Positions 51,401 to 62,700 of a DNA stretch of 64,000 nt are shown here, one piece after another. Each line of letters opens with the position of its first letter. Position 1 is the stretch's first letter. Location: NCBI GenBank assembly GCA_963855995.1, contig OY979717.1, forward strand, positions 2,787,179 to 2,851,178, given 5' to 3'. Origin of the DNA: Muricea muricata (taxonomy: Eukaryota; Cnidaria; Anthozoa; Malacalcyonacea; Plexauridae). Under the pieces are notes generated by a model. It made no database searches. It was not told where the DNA came from and worked only from the letters and a program-made list of their open reading frames with translations. Both the position numbers and the translations under genes were made by a program.

Positions 51401-52679
51401 ATTCAAAATATGATAACACATGCCGTCATATACAACAAATCCGCCCACTTCTCTACCCCGCAATCCACTTTCCGAAACAAAATGATGATAAACTACACGT
51501 TTTCCCACTCGTTCCCACATGTTCACTGTCAACAAAATGATGCATCAGCCAGCGTGAACACATGTACACAGCCTTGTGCATGGCATCAACGACAAGCTAT
51601 GCACAGCAGCCTCAGGATACAGTTTGCTATGCGTAGTTTTTGCAATGTCATGCAGCTTGATTGAGATAAAGTTACAACAAAACTACCAACGTATACCAAA
51701 ACTGCTCCAACAACTGGCTCCTGACAAAATCTCTTCTGTTTCACTGTTAGCGATCATAAGGTTATCTGAGGGTCATCGGCATTCTACCCTGTGCGTTTGT
51801 TCCAGTCTGCGGCAGGGAAGTTACATTACCCCCTCACCCCCCCCCCTCCCCTCCCCATACTGTTTTGCGGGTCTAAATCTTAAACGATTAGTAGCATGCA
51901 GCGCTCTAGCGACTAGCACGAGACAGTGAGCTTCTGCTCTTAAAAGAATGGGCTAGCCTGCTAAGGGGTCGGGCCTGCAGGGGATTTTTAACTATAGGAT
52001 GGAGCGTATAGATATTTTTCCAGTACGGACCGACCTAAAGGGTAAATCACGTTTTTAGTTTTTATTTGCGCATGCCTAGTGAAATTCTGAAAAATATTCA
52101 GGTTTCGCGGTTAGGCTTTGAGATCAGTTAGTTTTTTAGTTTACTTCAATCATAGATTAAGGATACATGGATGTGCAGCTGGGATACTGCGCCTAAGATA
52201 TCATATCGCTGTCTCACGGATTACGTCATATACAGATGCATTTCTGGCAAGTACATTCGATCGAACTTCAATATATATGTATTACAGGGTTTACCGTTTT
52301 ATAATGGATCAAAACAAACACATAACTTCATTTATTTATTGCTTTATACAGGGCAACTTCATTTTGTATATTTCACCGTTTATTTAATATTTCCCTATCC
52401 AATTCCTTATAAAATCTAAAAATCCCGCATATGTTCCAGACTAATGAGCGTGCGTAAGACGTACTTAAGCCATCCACGTAAGACAAGAAATACTCTCGAG
52501 TTGCACATAATATGTGTGCCAGGAGAAAGGGCGGGCGTCACAGGTGCGTGCAGTAAGCATCATTCTTTCGAGTTTCGCCTGCATTTATAAAAAAAGAACA
52601 AAATGTCCTTGTCTCATATCCTCTATTTCTTGCAAGCTTTCATTCAGATCAGCCACATGTGTCGTTTAAATATTACTAT
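48419..52679. other. Gene-poor intergenic stretch
   Basis: Overlapping open frames on both strands at 48534-48860 and 50674-51022 show no recognisable domain. A poly-C tract lies at 51826-51857. Nothing else is supportable. Confidence 0.4.
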
Positions 52680-52685
52680 TTTATT
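52680..52685 (-). terminator. Poly(A) signal of the 80-residue gene
   Basis: AATAAA on the minus strand lies 15 bp past the stop codon at 52700-52702, supporting 52942-52700 as a real, compact transcription unit. Confidence 0.55.
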
Positions 52686-52699
52686 CTCCATTTTCCGCA

Positions 52700-52942
52700 C
52701 TAATGATCTATCCCATGTTGAGATTGAACGCCAGTATCACTTGAAGGTTTGACCTTGATACCCGCCATTCTGCAGTATTCAGGATAGTCTGCTTTAAATT
52801 TTTCTGCTCGTTGAAATGCTTCTAGTGCTTCTTTTGCTTCTTGTTGACGACGCATGTCTTCCTCTCTTTGTTTAAATCTTTGACGTTGTTCAGGAAATCC
52901 GCAGTAAATAACATACTTTCCAACAGAAAATTTGTTTCCCAT
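52700..52942 (-). CDS. Small single-exon protein with N-myristoylation-type start, 80 aa
   Basis: The start MGNKFSVGKY fits the N-myristoyltransferase pattern (Gly2, Ser6), and a Cys at residue 14 could be palmitoylated, suggesting membrane anchoring. The middle (about residues 18-50) is a charged, Gln/Glu/Arg-rich amphipathic helix (QRQRFKQREEDMRRQQEAKE) likely to be coiled-coil. It is followed by a Tyr/Pro segment (KADYPEYCRMAGIKVKP) and a polar tail. No transmembrane helix. I do not recognise the family. The close AATAAA and the locally coding-like composition support it; there are no obvious introns. Confidence 0.55.
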   Translation of the reverse strand: MGNKFSVGKYVIYCGFPEQRQRFKQREEDMRRQQEAKEALEAFQRAEKFKADYPEYCRMAGIKVKPSSDTGVQSQHGIDH

Positions 52943-53328
52943 TAAAAAATATATTAGAATTAAATTATTGTTCCCGCGTACTAAGAATATTAACTTTTTA
53001 AACGCCGCGATTATTTCTCTTGTTTGACAAATTCAATTTTCTCGCGAACATTCCTTCGAAACATTCTGATTATGAGATCACACAATTAATAATTTGATTG
53101 TTTTATAATGCGCGTGCAAGAGACTAGACTAACGAGACGCAATTTGTGACTATAATCAGTTTTAAAAATAAAGGTAGCATGGGATACCTGCAGCCTGTAG
53201 ATAAATAACTGCGTAGTGCACGTACGTAGATCTCTCACATTGCTGCCCTCCCCTGTCCCCTATCCAAGCTTTGGAGATGTCTGTCACAATAGCTTTGAAA
53301 TTGATTGTATATCATTGAAATGAAAATA

Positions 53329-54279
53329 ACTGGAACGCTACCTGAGCCGGGAAACTTGAAGCCAAATTTCTGGGGGAATCACCAGGCCCCCACGAGAAAA
53401 ACACGCGCGGCCGTCAGGAGAAAATAAACAAAAAGCCGACCGAAAACTTCCAAAAACATGCCAAAACACTTCTGAAATTTTAATTTAATGGAACTAAACC
53501 AAAGGTTAAATGGCTATCTTTTGAGTCAGGACTTTTGACCAATATTATGTGAATTAAATGCCATTTATTACGCTAAAACGTAGAACCAGGAGTGGAGATC
53601 GTAACAGCGGCCGACTGAGGTAATATCATACATTGTTTCCCATGTTTTTTTGTACGTTTTTAAAGCTTTATTGACTCTTTGTTTAATTTATTAAAGCTTA
53701 TAAACCTTTAAGCGTATAAAATAAACATTAAAATCGACTAAAATACAGTTTGCTTTCATACAGAAATCCTTTTTTCAAAAATACTAATGATTAATACAAA
53801 AGTTGTTTTACAATTCCATTCTCCCGGACATGTCACATCTTCCTGATTAGTAATGAAACAAGAACAATTATACCTTGAAAAAAAAAACAATTGTATACTG
53901 TGCTTATCTTTAACTTCTAACAGCTTTCCTGTTTTTTCAATCGTCCCGACTTCAGACGCCCAAATTGTATTAACATTGCACGGCTTTTTCAAGGAATCTG
54001 ACAGTGTTTATATCCAATTTATACCATTGCAAATGACACCACACTTTTAAAAAAACATTTTGTTGGTATTTTTAAGTTTTTACTTTAGTCAAAACGATGA
54101 AATAAACTGATTTTCACATTGAAAACCACAAGTTTTCAATTTTATTGCAGTCATTGCTTCGATTTCTTGACAGGCAAACTCGTTGATTTCCCAACAAAAA
54201 CATGCGTCACGCGAGAAATTCCCCCAGACACGCGGCTTCAACTGATCATAGGCGAAAGTTTTGGAGGTAGCGTTCCAGT
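53329..54279. mobile_element. Inverted-repeat element, about 950 bp
   Basis: Termini ACTGGAACGCTACCT (53329) and the exact inverse AGGTAGCGTTCCAGT (ending about 54279) are followed by partly paired inner arms (gaagcc, tgggggaat, cacgcg). The interior is AT-rich and noncoding; the short open frames inside overlap on both strands. Confidence 0.65.
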
Positions 54280-54349
54280 TTTTTTCAGTTCACTGTTGTA
54301 TATATAAACTTGTTTTATCATTTTGTGGTCAATCCTGTCTAATCCTGTC

Positions 54350-54467
54350 CCTCGCCCCCTCCACGTCCCGACCCTCGCACCCTCCACGTCCCGACCCTCG
54401 CACCCTCCACGTCCCGACCCTCGCACCCTCCACGTCCCGACCCTCGCACCCTCCACGTCCCGACTCG
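54350..54467. repeat. 23-bp GC-rich tandem repeat, about five copies
   Basis: Near-identical copies of a 23-bp unit containing CACCCTCCACGTCCCGACC lie in otherwise AT-rich DNA. Because 23 is not a multiple of three, the three frames rotate through the repeat, giving open frames on both strands that are artefacts. Confidence 0.9.
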
Positions 54468-54733
54468 AATTAATTAATAACTCAAAATTTACTATCACTT
54501 CTTGAATTTGAATCATTGAGCCATGGTTTGAACCATAAGCTACAACCTTGTGCAAACATTTTTGGGTATTCGCTTTTTAAGTATTATTATTATTGTTACT
54601 ACGATGCCACAGCAAATGACATTGGTATTGTGTGTGCACACAGATTTAAAAGAGCAGATTTACAGAGCATACAGAGGTTCAACTTTGAATGACATTCTCA
54701 TTCTCACCATTCTTGACCTGGCGCTTTCCCAGC

Positions 54734-54983
54734 GGTCATGGCTTTATAGGATACCCAAAAGGTCGAAATGTCGAGAGAGCACTAGGTTTCTCACTCACTG
54801 GGACTGTATCTACTTCACCAAATTTAGCTAAAGCGCGAGCCCGAAGGGCGAGTAATGATTGTCGCGCTACACGCTCCCTCTAACTTTAGCTAAATTTGGT
54901 GAAGTAGATACAATCCCAGTGAGTGAGAAAGCCAGTACTCTCTCGACATTTCGACCTTTAGGGTATCCTATGAAGCCATGACC
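54734..54983. mobile_element. 250-bp MULE-type MITE with 10-bp target duplication
   Basis: This is a nearly complete palindrome with arms of about 110 bp, starting GGTCATGGCTT and ending AAGCCATGACC. It is flanked by the perfect 10-bp direct repeat ctttcccagc (54724-54733 and 54984-54993). Long inverted repeats plus a 9-11 bp target site indicate a Mutator-like family. Internal sequence (actcactgggactgtatc through cgcgagcccgaaggg) recurs within the element at 17521-17878. Confidence 0.85.
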
Positions 54984-55040
54984 CTTTCCCAGCCCCACAA
55001 TAAATACCTGCGAATAGGCATGAACAAACTTGTAACAAAC

Positions 55041-55212
55041 CATGGCCAATCAGATTGCAGTACTTTGTGATTTGGCGGGATTAGAGATATTTCGCGGCAA
55101 AATTTGCCAACCTTGCTATACTGTTGAACACGTTGAAGGAGAGTTTGGTTATATTTGGTTTGTGAACCGATGTTTTGGTATAATTGAGGTCTTTAACGTG
55201 ATTTTAATGCAG
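55041..55212 (+). promoter_or_regulatory. Candidate RIF1 promoter and noncoding first exon (CCAAT plus E2F-like sites)
   Basis: A CCAAT box in good context (ggccaatcag, 55045-55054) is followed by two E2F-like sites, tttggcggga (55071-55080) and tttcgcgg (55090-55097). A strong splice donor (atgcag|gtaagtg) follows at about 55212. CCAAT plus E2F is typical of S-phase genes. The next gene downstream in the same direction is RIF1, 4.6 kb away, whose start codon lies a few bases after an acceptor (tttgtag or ttatag). The open frame across this region (55042-55266) is probably incidental. Confidence 0.4.
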
Positions 55213-55857
55213 GTAAGTGTAAGGATTTTGATTTTTTTAAAATTTCAAATATGCAATCGCTTGTAAATATCGATCTTTTAATTCATTGAATCATAATGTC
55301 GATAATGGCGTGTTACTAGCAGTCGCCATTGCAGTAAGCTGTACCTGTTTGTGCTATAACCAACATACTGTAAGATGTTTTAGAGATTTTGCAAAGGCAT
55401 TCAACCGTTTTGGCCTATAGTAAACTTTTCTATAAAATTATAAAATTTTAGTAATACCTTAAGAATCCATCTTGATCTTAGTCATTCTTAAAAAAATATA
55501 CTCCTCCCCATGTTATTTAATATTTATTATTTCCTACTCTTCTTATTCCTCCTTGGCTGTTCTAGCAAGCTCTCATAAAATGAGCAAATTGACCAATCCT
55601 TGCTTTGAAAACAGGGCATATTTCCTTCAGGAAAGTTGCATACATAAATCATATGAAGAACAACAAAACTGTGCTACCAAAACACAATATAAACAACACT
55701 GAATATGAACTTCCAAGTTTGGTACAAATTCCCAAGGGGTCAGATATGGCTTAAAATCTTCTACACTCGTTTTTGAAATCAATCCAGAAATCATGACATC
55801 AACACCAAAATCGACTTATTTGAAACTTGAAATCAAGCCAAGACAAAAGGAGCCCGG

Positions 55858-56720
55858 AGCCCCACTATAAGTTACAAGTTGAATTAGTTAGGATTGAAAT
55901 AATATTGTATTCATTTATAAAAACCTACTTGAATTTTACTTGGATCCCTTGATTACTGCTTGAATATTGCTTGTTTGATCTAATCAGTTCATTAATTACC
56001 TTATAACTCTACATGACGTTTCGTGGAGCAGAAGTGATCGCTTGCATGTAAGGAATGTGGGCACAAAAAGGCGAAGGCAATTTGGATGAAGGGAGAAAAG
56101 AAAGGGTTAAAACATCGATGGGTCAATGCGTGATGTGTTCTAGGAGTAGCTTGTTCTCTGACAATTTCCTAACATTATTTGCGAGAAAAAAGCGGGAAAT
56201 TTAAAATGGCAGAATGTGTCAATTGCATCGAAGTAAATTGTAATGGCAGCTTGAATGGGAGAATGGATAACATTGGGAGACACACAGCTTCCGACAGAAG
56301 TCTTGTGACGTCACAAGAACAAGCTTCTCCTGGAACACATTGTGCAAAAAAGCTTTTAAGTGTTTCATGCAAAAACATTATAAAATTGATCATGTATTAA
56401 ATCTTATATATCAGTCATTGAGTTATGTCCCTAAAGACATTGAATCTGCAAAAAATATTCAAAACAAAAATAAATTGGGAATTTTAAGGCATTTTCAATC
56501 ACCATTCAGTCGATGTTCAACCCTTTCTTTTCTCACTTCGATCATTTCTGCTCCAGAAAGTGTCATTTGGAGTTGTTATAGTGTAATGAACCGATTAGAT
56601 TAAACGAGAGATATTCAAGCAGTAATCAAGGAATTCAAGTAAAATTCTTGCTGGTTTTTATAAATGAATAAAATATTTATTCAGTCCTAACTAATTCAAT
56701 GCATAACTCATAGTGGGGGT
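55858..56720. mobile_element. Inverted-repeat element, about 860 bp
   Basis: The arms of about 130 bp pair end to end. The left start gagccccactat matches the right atagtggggg inverted, and inner blocks gaattagttagga and caagcagtaatcaagg each have complements on the other side. The core (56000-56580) contains short open frames with no recognisable protein. Confidence 0.7.
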
Positions 56721-57255
56721 CTCTGTGGTCAAGATGCCCAAAAGCTATAAAAAAATGGCAACAGGTCATTCCAATTGAGATGTTTGTGAAATAGACAGTC
56801 GAAGGACGGACAGGAAATGTGAGCTAAAGCACCAGGACATATGTGATATGGCTTGATACACTTGTATTTACATATTTTGAATAAGAACAGATGTATCATG
56901 ACTATGAAATCGCAAAACCAATTCAGAAATCAGCATAAAAAACCCACATGATTTTGAAATCATGTACGTTTCCTGCCATGTTAGACCTCTCAGACAAACC
57001 CAAAGTGGTTTGATTGGAACTTGTGCCCCAGAGATTTTGAAAGGAGCCTGGTAATGGCAAATTGCCTATGAGCCTATTTGACATTGCCTGATATTAGTTC
57101 CAGGAAAAATCATTAACACCACCCACAGAGGAAAATTCTGCCATGCAGAGAGGAGTGGAGGCAAAATATCTTGAGAAAGATTTAAACTTCTACAGGATTT
57201 GTGGAAAGGGCCATTTTCAATTTCCTCTGTGGTAGAGGTTTAGATCTTTTCTTAA

Positions 57256-58080
57256 AGGACATTGGCAATAAAATTTTATTGTTTTATTTATTGTTTTATT
57301 TGAAAGAGCATGAAAAAGTAGGCTGATTGGCGGTTTACTGTAATAGAATATCTCTTTTAGTTCCGAAGTTATTTGCAAAAATGTACAAAATATAAACTGC
57401 TGATTCAGCAAAAGCTGTGACGTCACTAGTTGGGTAAGTAGGTTTAATAAATACATAAACGAGCATAGCTCAGTTATTATTCAGTCAAACTCAACAAAAT
57501 TTTGCACATGGATACTACATGACAAGACGCATCGAAAAACATTTCTAATTTTGTTGCCAAGGTAACACTGCCGTCCCCAGGCCCCTGCTACGAAATTTCT
57601 ATAACTTGTTGTATTTATCCACATGGACATTTTTTCGAACAATGATCTTCCCATTGAGCTTTAGGCTTGCATATGTACAGCAAACAAACTTCTGATATCA
57701 TGTTATTATAACCAGTCTCAGTATACAGCTATTTTATAAAAATTCTGTGCGGAGCCTGGGGACGACAGTGTTACCATAGCAACAACGTTAGAAATGTTTT
57801 TGGATGTATCTTGCAATGTAGTATCTGTGTACAAAAGTTTATTGAATTTGAGTTAATAATAACTGAGACGTGCTCGTTTATGTATTTATTAAACCTACTT
57901 ACCCAACTAGTGACGTCACAGCTTTTGCAGAATCAGCAGTTTATATTTTGTACATTTTTGCAAATAACTTCGGAACTAAAAGAGATAGTCTATGACAGTA
58001 AACGACCAATCAGCTTACTTTTTCATGCTCTTTCACATAAAACAATAAATAAAACAATAAAATTTTATTGCCAATGTCCT
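57256..58080. mobile_element. 825-bp TTAA-flanked foldback element
   Basis: TTAA is present at 57252-57255 and 58081-58084. The ends are AGGACATTGGCAATAAAATT and its inverse. The arms are about 340 bp and pair almost throughout (for example cagcttttgc, aactagtgacgtcac, tgccgtccccagg), leaving a short centre near 57650. Near-identical peptides read from both arms are artefacts of the palindrome. Confidence 0.85.
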
Positions 58081-58785
58081 TTAAATATGAGCTTGTACAA
58101 CTCCACAATTCAAAGTTCCAGGTTTGATTAAAACTGTCACTGCAATGCCAAAACTGGAACTGCTAATACAGTGAAGTTTGCAAACACATAAAAGTAAGCT
58201 TAAGGTACAGAACCCCAATACCTCCACAAAAATTTTATTTTGTTAAATATCAAAATTTCATTGTTTCATTTGAATTGTTTCATTGTTTCAATTGTAATGA
58301 CAATATTCATTAGCCTTAATAAACCATTTGAGTGCATTCCACATGAACTCTGTAACATTAGGGCATTCCAAGACAAACTAGGCCTGCACAAATAACAATT
58401 GAAAATACTAATTGCATAAACAATTGACTTGAATTATTCACTCATGCGATCAGCTACATAGTTGCATACTTAGACCAAAACTGATAGGGTTATTGCATAT
58501 ATAAACCTTTAAACACTGACCAAGAATTTTCACTTTATATAATTTCTTGATGATTGCAAATGACCTGAGTGCAGTCACACCCCCACATAGCAATGCACAG
58601 TTGTACAACCTTGGTACATAGCTCACTGTGTGAAAGTGTGTTCCAGATGAGCTCTAGTCTTATTGAACAACTGCGACCAGTTCAAAGCAGATCCAGGTTC
58701 ACTTTGGGTTAACATCATAACTCACTGTTTCAGTTTCTATATTTTTACACCTCTGTTTCTTTCAAAACTCCAGAAACCAAAACTA

Positions 58786-58849
58786 CTATTGATCCATACA
58801 AGATTATTGATCCATACAAGATTATTGATCCATACAAGATTATTGTTCC
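58786..58849. repeat. 18-bp tandem repeat, three to four copies
   Basis: Copies of attgatccatacaagatt run head to tail. The last copy has diverged. Confidence 0.85.
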
Positions 58850-59766
58850 AGATAAGAAGTTCTCTTTTAATTTACATCAGCCAAGGGTTAAGCCAACCAG
58901 GTTTTAGACACCTGGTGCCTGAAACATAGTGGTGCGCTTAGTAAGGGTTTTCAGGGAGTACTGGATAAGCAGCCAAATGCTCATGAATGCAGACCAACTT
59001 TAATGAGATTATGATAAATGTGTAAACTTAAGCAAAATTCAGAATATCATGCCAACATAATTATTACACTGTCTGCTGAAATACAGTAGTTTGCTTTAAA
59101 TATATGTTAACCATTGGACCAGTTCCCGTTGGACAAATTCTTAAATTAGACAAATCTGTCGCAGGCGAACAGAGCATCCCAATGTAACAGACAATTTTAC
59201 TTGTCAGAAGGAAATTTCTGCAGCTTAATTGCCTACAGGTTAACCTAAAATTTGAGCGTGCTTGTAGTTGGAGGTCCATAATGCATGGTACCAATGTGTA
59301 CAGTACCACTTATGTGTCTTTTTACTTGTCTAATGCCAGATAATTTTATCTTTACAACTTTATTGGACCCACAATATAAATAAGTGCATGGAAACAATGG
59401 TCCAAAGGGGAAATATGTGAACGGGACAGTAACTGTCCCATGCAAGGCATCTCCCTCACAGTAATATAGAAAGTATGTACACATTGTACAGTATCACAAT
59501 ACAACAAACAATACACAGCACAACAAGAGCAGAACAATCTAACAGAAGCAAATGATTAAATGATATAACTCAGCAGTAGGAACAATATCAAGGACCAAGA
59601 TTATGTGTATATACATAATTGAATCTTTAAAACTTTGCAGTGCACAAAATTAACGTTTTTACTTGGAGACCCTACAGTATTATTTTATGTCTCTAAAAAT
59701 GCTGACAATTTTTGATGGAGTAAGTACCAATTTGAAGCATTATAATTTCCTTATAGTTTTGTAGAA

Positions 59767-62700
59767 ATGGTGAATGTTCCTGGAAGTAATGTCCAGCCAT
59801 TGCTGAACTGCCTTGAAGACAGCAGCTCACCACCAGAAGACAAGACTGATGCTTATCTGACACTAGCAGAGTACTTACATTCTCTCAATTTGTTAATTCT
59901 TTAAATGGCAATGCACCATAAAAAGCCCTGTTTTGTGATCTCAATCCTTTTTACACCAGACTACTTTTTATCAATTCAATGATGTGCAGTGTGTTATTAT
60001 GCACATTGTTTTACTACTTATCTCTGTCCAATGTTCAAATAGTCCAAGGAAGAGTTGCTAAACAAGAGTTCATGTAATTGTTCAATAGGTTACTTGTGAC
60101 TTCTCCCCATGTAGCTGTAGTGAAACTGAACCAGAAAAGTATTCTTTCTGAACTAACTTAATCTCCAGAGTAGTAATTTGCCCTGGAACATCCTCAATTT
60201 AGCTTTACAAATGCATGCAGCAAAGGCACAAAATGTATTATGCCCTAATAAACAAAATAACTTTTTGAGCTTTGCTACATTCATTTGGGAATCTCCTTCT
60301 TACATTTTTTCATCAGTGCAATTACTTCTGTGCTTTTTCTCACAGTTATAACTGAGTTGTTTTCAATATTTGAATGAAAATTTTAATAGTTGTAAACATT
60401 GGCCAACATTAGCTCAGGCGAGTGGCAACTTGATTTTTTATCGTAGGGATTTGGCTAAAGAAGATAAGCAATATTTAGAAGATGTTTGTCAGTTCTCATC
60501 AAGATTAATGTCTGTTCTGACAGTAAGTTTCCTAAATTAATGCATATGTTGTAAAGTTTTCTTATCAGAAAAACTAGCCTTATGCATGTATAAGTTTGTT
60601 TTGTCATTTCAGAACCATCCTCAGCGATATGAAATACTAGATTGATATTAATCTGGCACTGCAATTCGTTGTCTCGAGCGAGATTTGAACTCGCATCTTC
60701 GTGTTTCTAGACAAGCGTTAAGTCGTCACGAAAGCACTTAAAATAGATAAGACCCACTACCAATCCCAGTTGATAGCTTTATTGGTAGATGCGGCGGTCT
60801 AGAAACCCGAAGATGCGAGTTCAAATCCCGCTCGAGATAACAATATAAAACTTCTAACTTGCTATATGTTGCTCACCATTGTTTGCCTAAGAAAGGCTTA
60901 TTTCGGTAATAATTCCATGTGCTATATTGAATCTTAATCCAACCTCTAAATCGAATCAAATCTTCACAACGTTTAAATCTAAAAACGTTGGTTAGGGTTG
61001 GGGTTCGGGCTTGGATTAAGATTTATATTCGCCATACTGAGAACATGGAATTATTACTCTTATTTCCCTTTTATTCAACCTTTGGCTCAATGAGACTTGC
61101 ACTGGCGTCATAAATCCGAGAAGCAGGCTAATTGGTGTAGTCTTTTCATAGACTCAAGTCAGAGCCTATGACATAGGCTACACCAAGACTGTCTCTCGGA
61201 TTTATGAGGCCAGTGCAAGTATCCTTATTCGCCTCTACGTTTTACACCTGTTGTGGGCATTTTGGATAAGTATGTACATAAAAAACTTCATAAAACTTCA
61301 TCACAGACAAACAGTGAATGACAAGAAAGTAGTGAGAAATTGACGGGAAATAATTGAGATAAAGTAGATCAAAAAGTTAAAGTTACTTATTGTGATGTGT
61401 ATGTAAATTAGCAGCAAGTTTGCACTTATGCTTCGGATCACTCTTGATCTTTTTGCATCTCTTACATAACTTTGATATCATCTGAGGTTAGAAGACCCAA
61501 ATAAAAACCCAAGCTGTTAATTCGTACTGTGTGGTGTAATGGGCCTTTAACCTAAGAGCATCCGAAACTTAGTAAAAATGCAAAGTTTGGTTGTGAAATG
61601 TTGTAAACTGTAGGAAATATAACCTTGCAAAGTTGGCAAATTTCCTATAGTTTTGTATTATCCGTAAGAAATGAATACCCAAGGGTATCAACTGGGTATT
61701 ATTTTCCACCCGTAATACATATGTATACCAAACTTGCCAAATTCGCAAGGCTATATCTTCTACAGTTTACAACATTTTACAACCAAACTTTGCAATTTCA
61801 CTAAGTTTAGGATGCTCTTTCAAGATGTGGTAATACTTTTGCCTGTTTCGAATTTTCTCCAAGGTCCATTGGTACGTTGATTTTTCTCACTGCTGCATAT
61901 TGAAATTTGAGGTCTATCGTGCTTTTTCTCTTGTCAATGAAATTGCAACTCTGTAAATAATTTGTTTTAATGAAAGAATCTTTTGGAAAGCTTACAAAAT
62001 GTGACCAAAGATTCTTAAATCGTCCTCGGCGTGCAAGAAGGAACGATTCATACGAATGGCTATATAATATATATTTGAAACGGAAAACATTTATTACCAG
62101 CGTACTGTATAAAACATCGCAAAGTATGTTAGACCTTTTTTTTCTCGTCAAATGCAATTCAGACTATGGATAATGATGCAAGTCGTTTAATGACCTTGAA
62201 TTGTATTTTAAACCATTGCTAAAATACGACATAAAACTGATCTTAGGCACTTGTATATCACTGTATATGAAGGTAGGTTACCTGGCTAAGCTAGAAGAAA
62301 AGCGTATAAGATCAAAGATTTACGGTTATTAGTCTTCATTCTATGCAGTTTTGAACTCGATTAACCATAAGTGTTGTCAGTACAGGAAAGTTTACCATGA
62401 GTGTGACGAGTAAATAGTTTAAGCAATGGTTTAGTAATGGATTGCAGCAACTAAAGGGTAACCAAATGACCACACTTCGCTGCGTCCTTCTAATATTTCG
62501 GCCCCAATATTTGGTCACAATTAATCTTACTGATAGCTATGATTGACCATTGTATATTAATTTACAGTCTGTAGTGGAGACTAACCAGCTATTATTTTCT
62601 GAATTTTAGAGAGATATATTAAGTGAAAGAATTGATCTTTCCCAAGCTGCTTTGCAAGCTGTTGGTTATTGTATTTATCAAGATCGAATAGTGAGGTAAA

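Noticed and set aside
54261..54555. Overlapping Pro/Arg- and Gly/Arg-rich ORFs
   Set aside because: They arise from translating the 23-bp minisatellite in different frames and strands.
57217..58131. Two ORFs with near-identical peptides on opposite strands
   Set aside because: They are the two arms of the palindromic element at 57256-58080 read from each side.
61807..62157. 116-codon minus-strand ORF in RIF1 intron 2
   Set aside because: It starts in unique intron sequence and ends inside a palindromic MITE; no domain, poor splice context, and a competing frame on the other strand.
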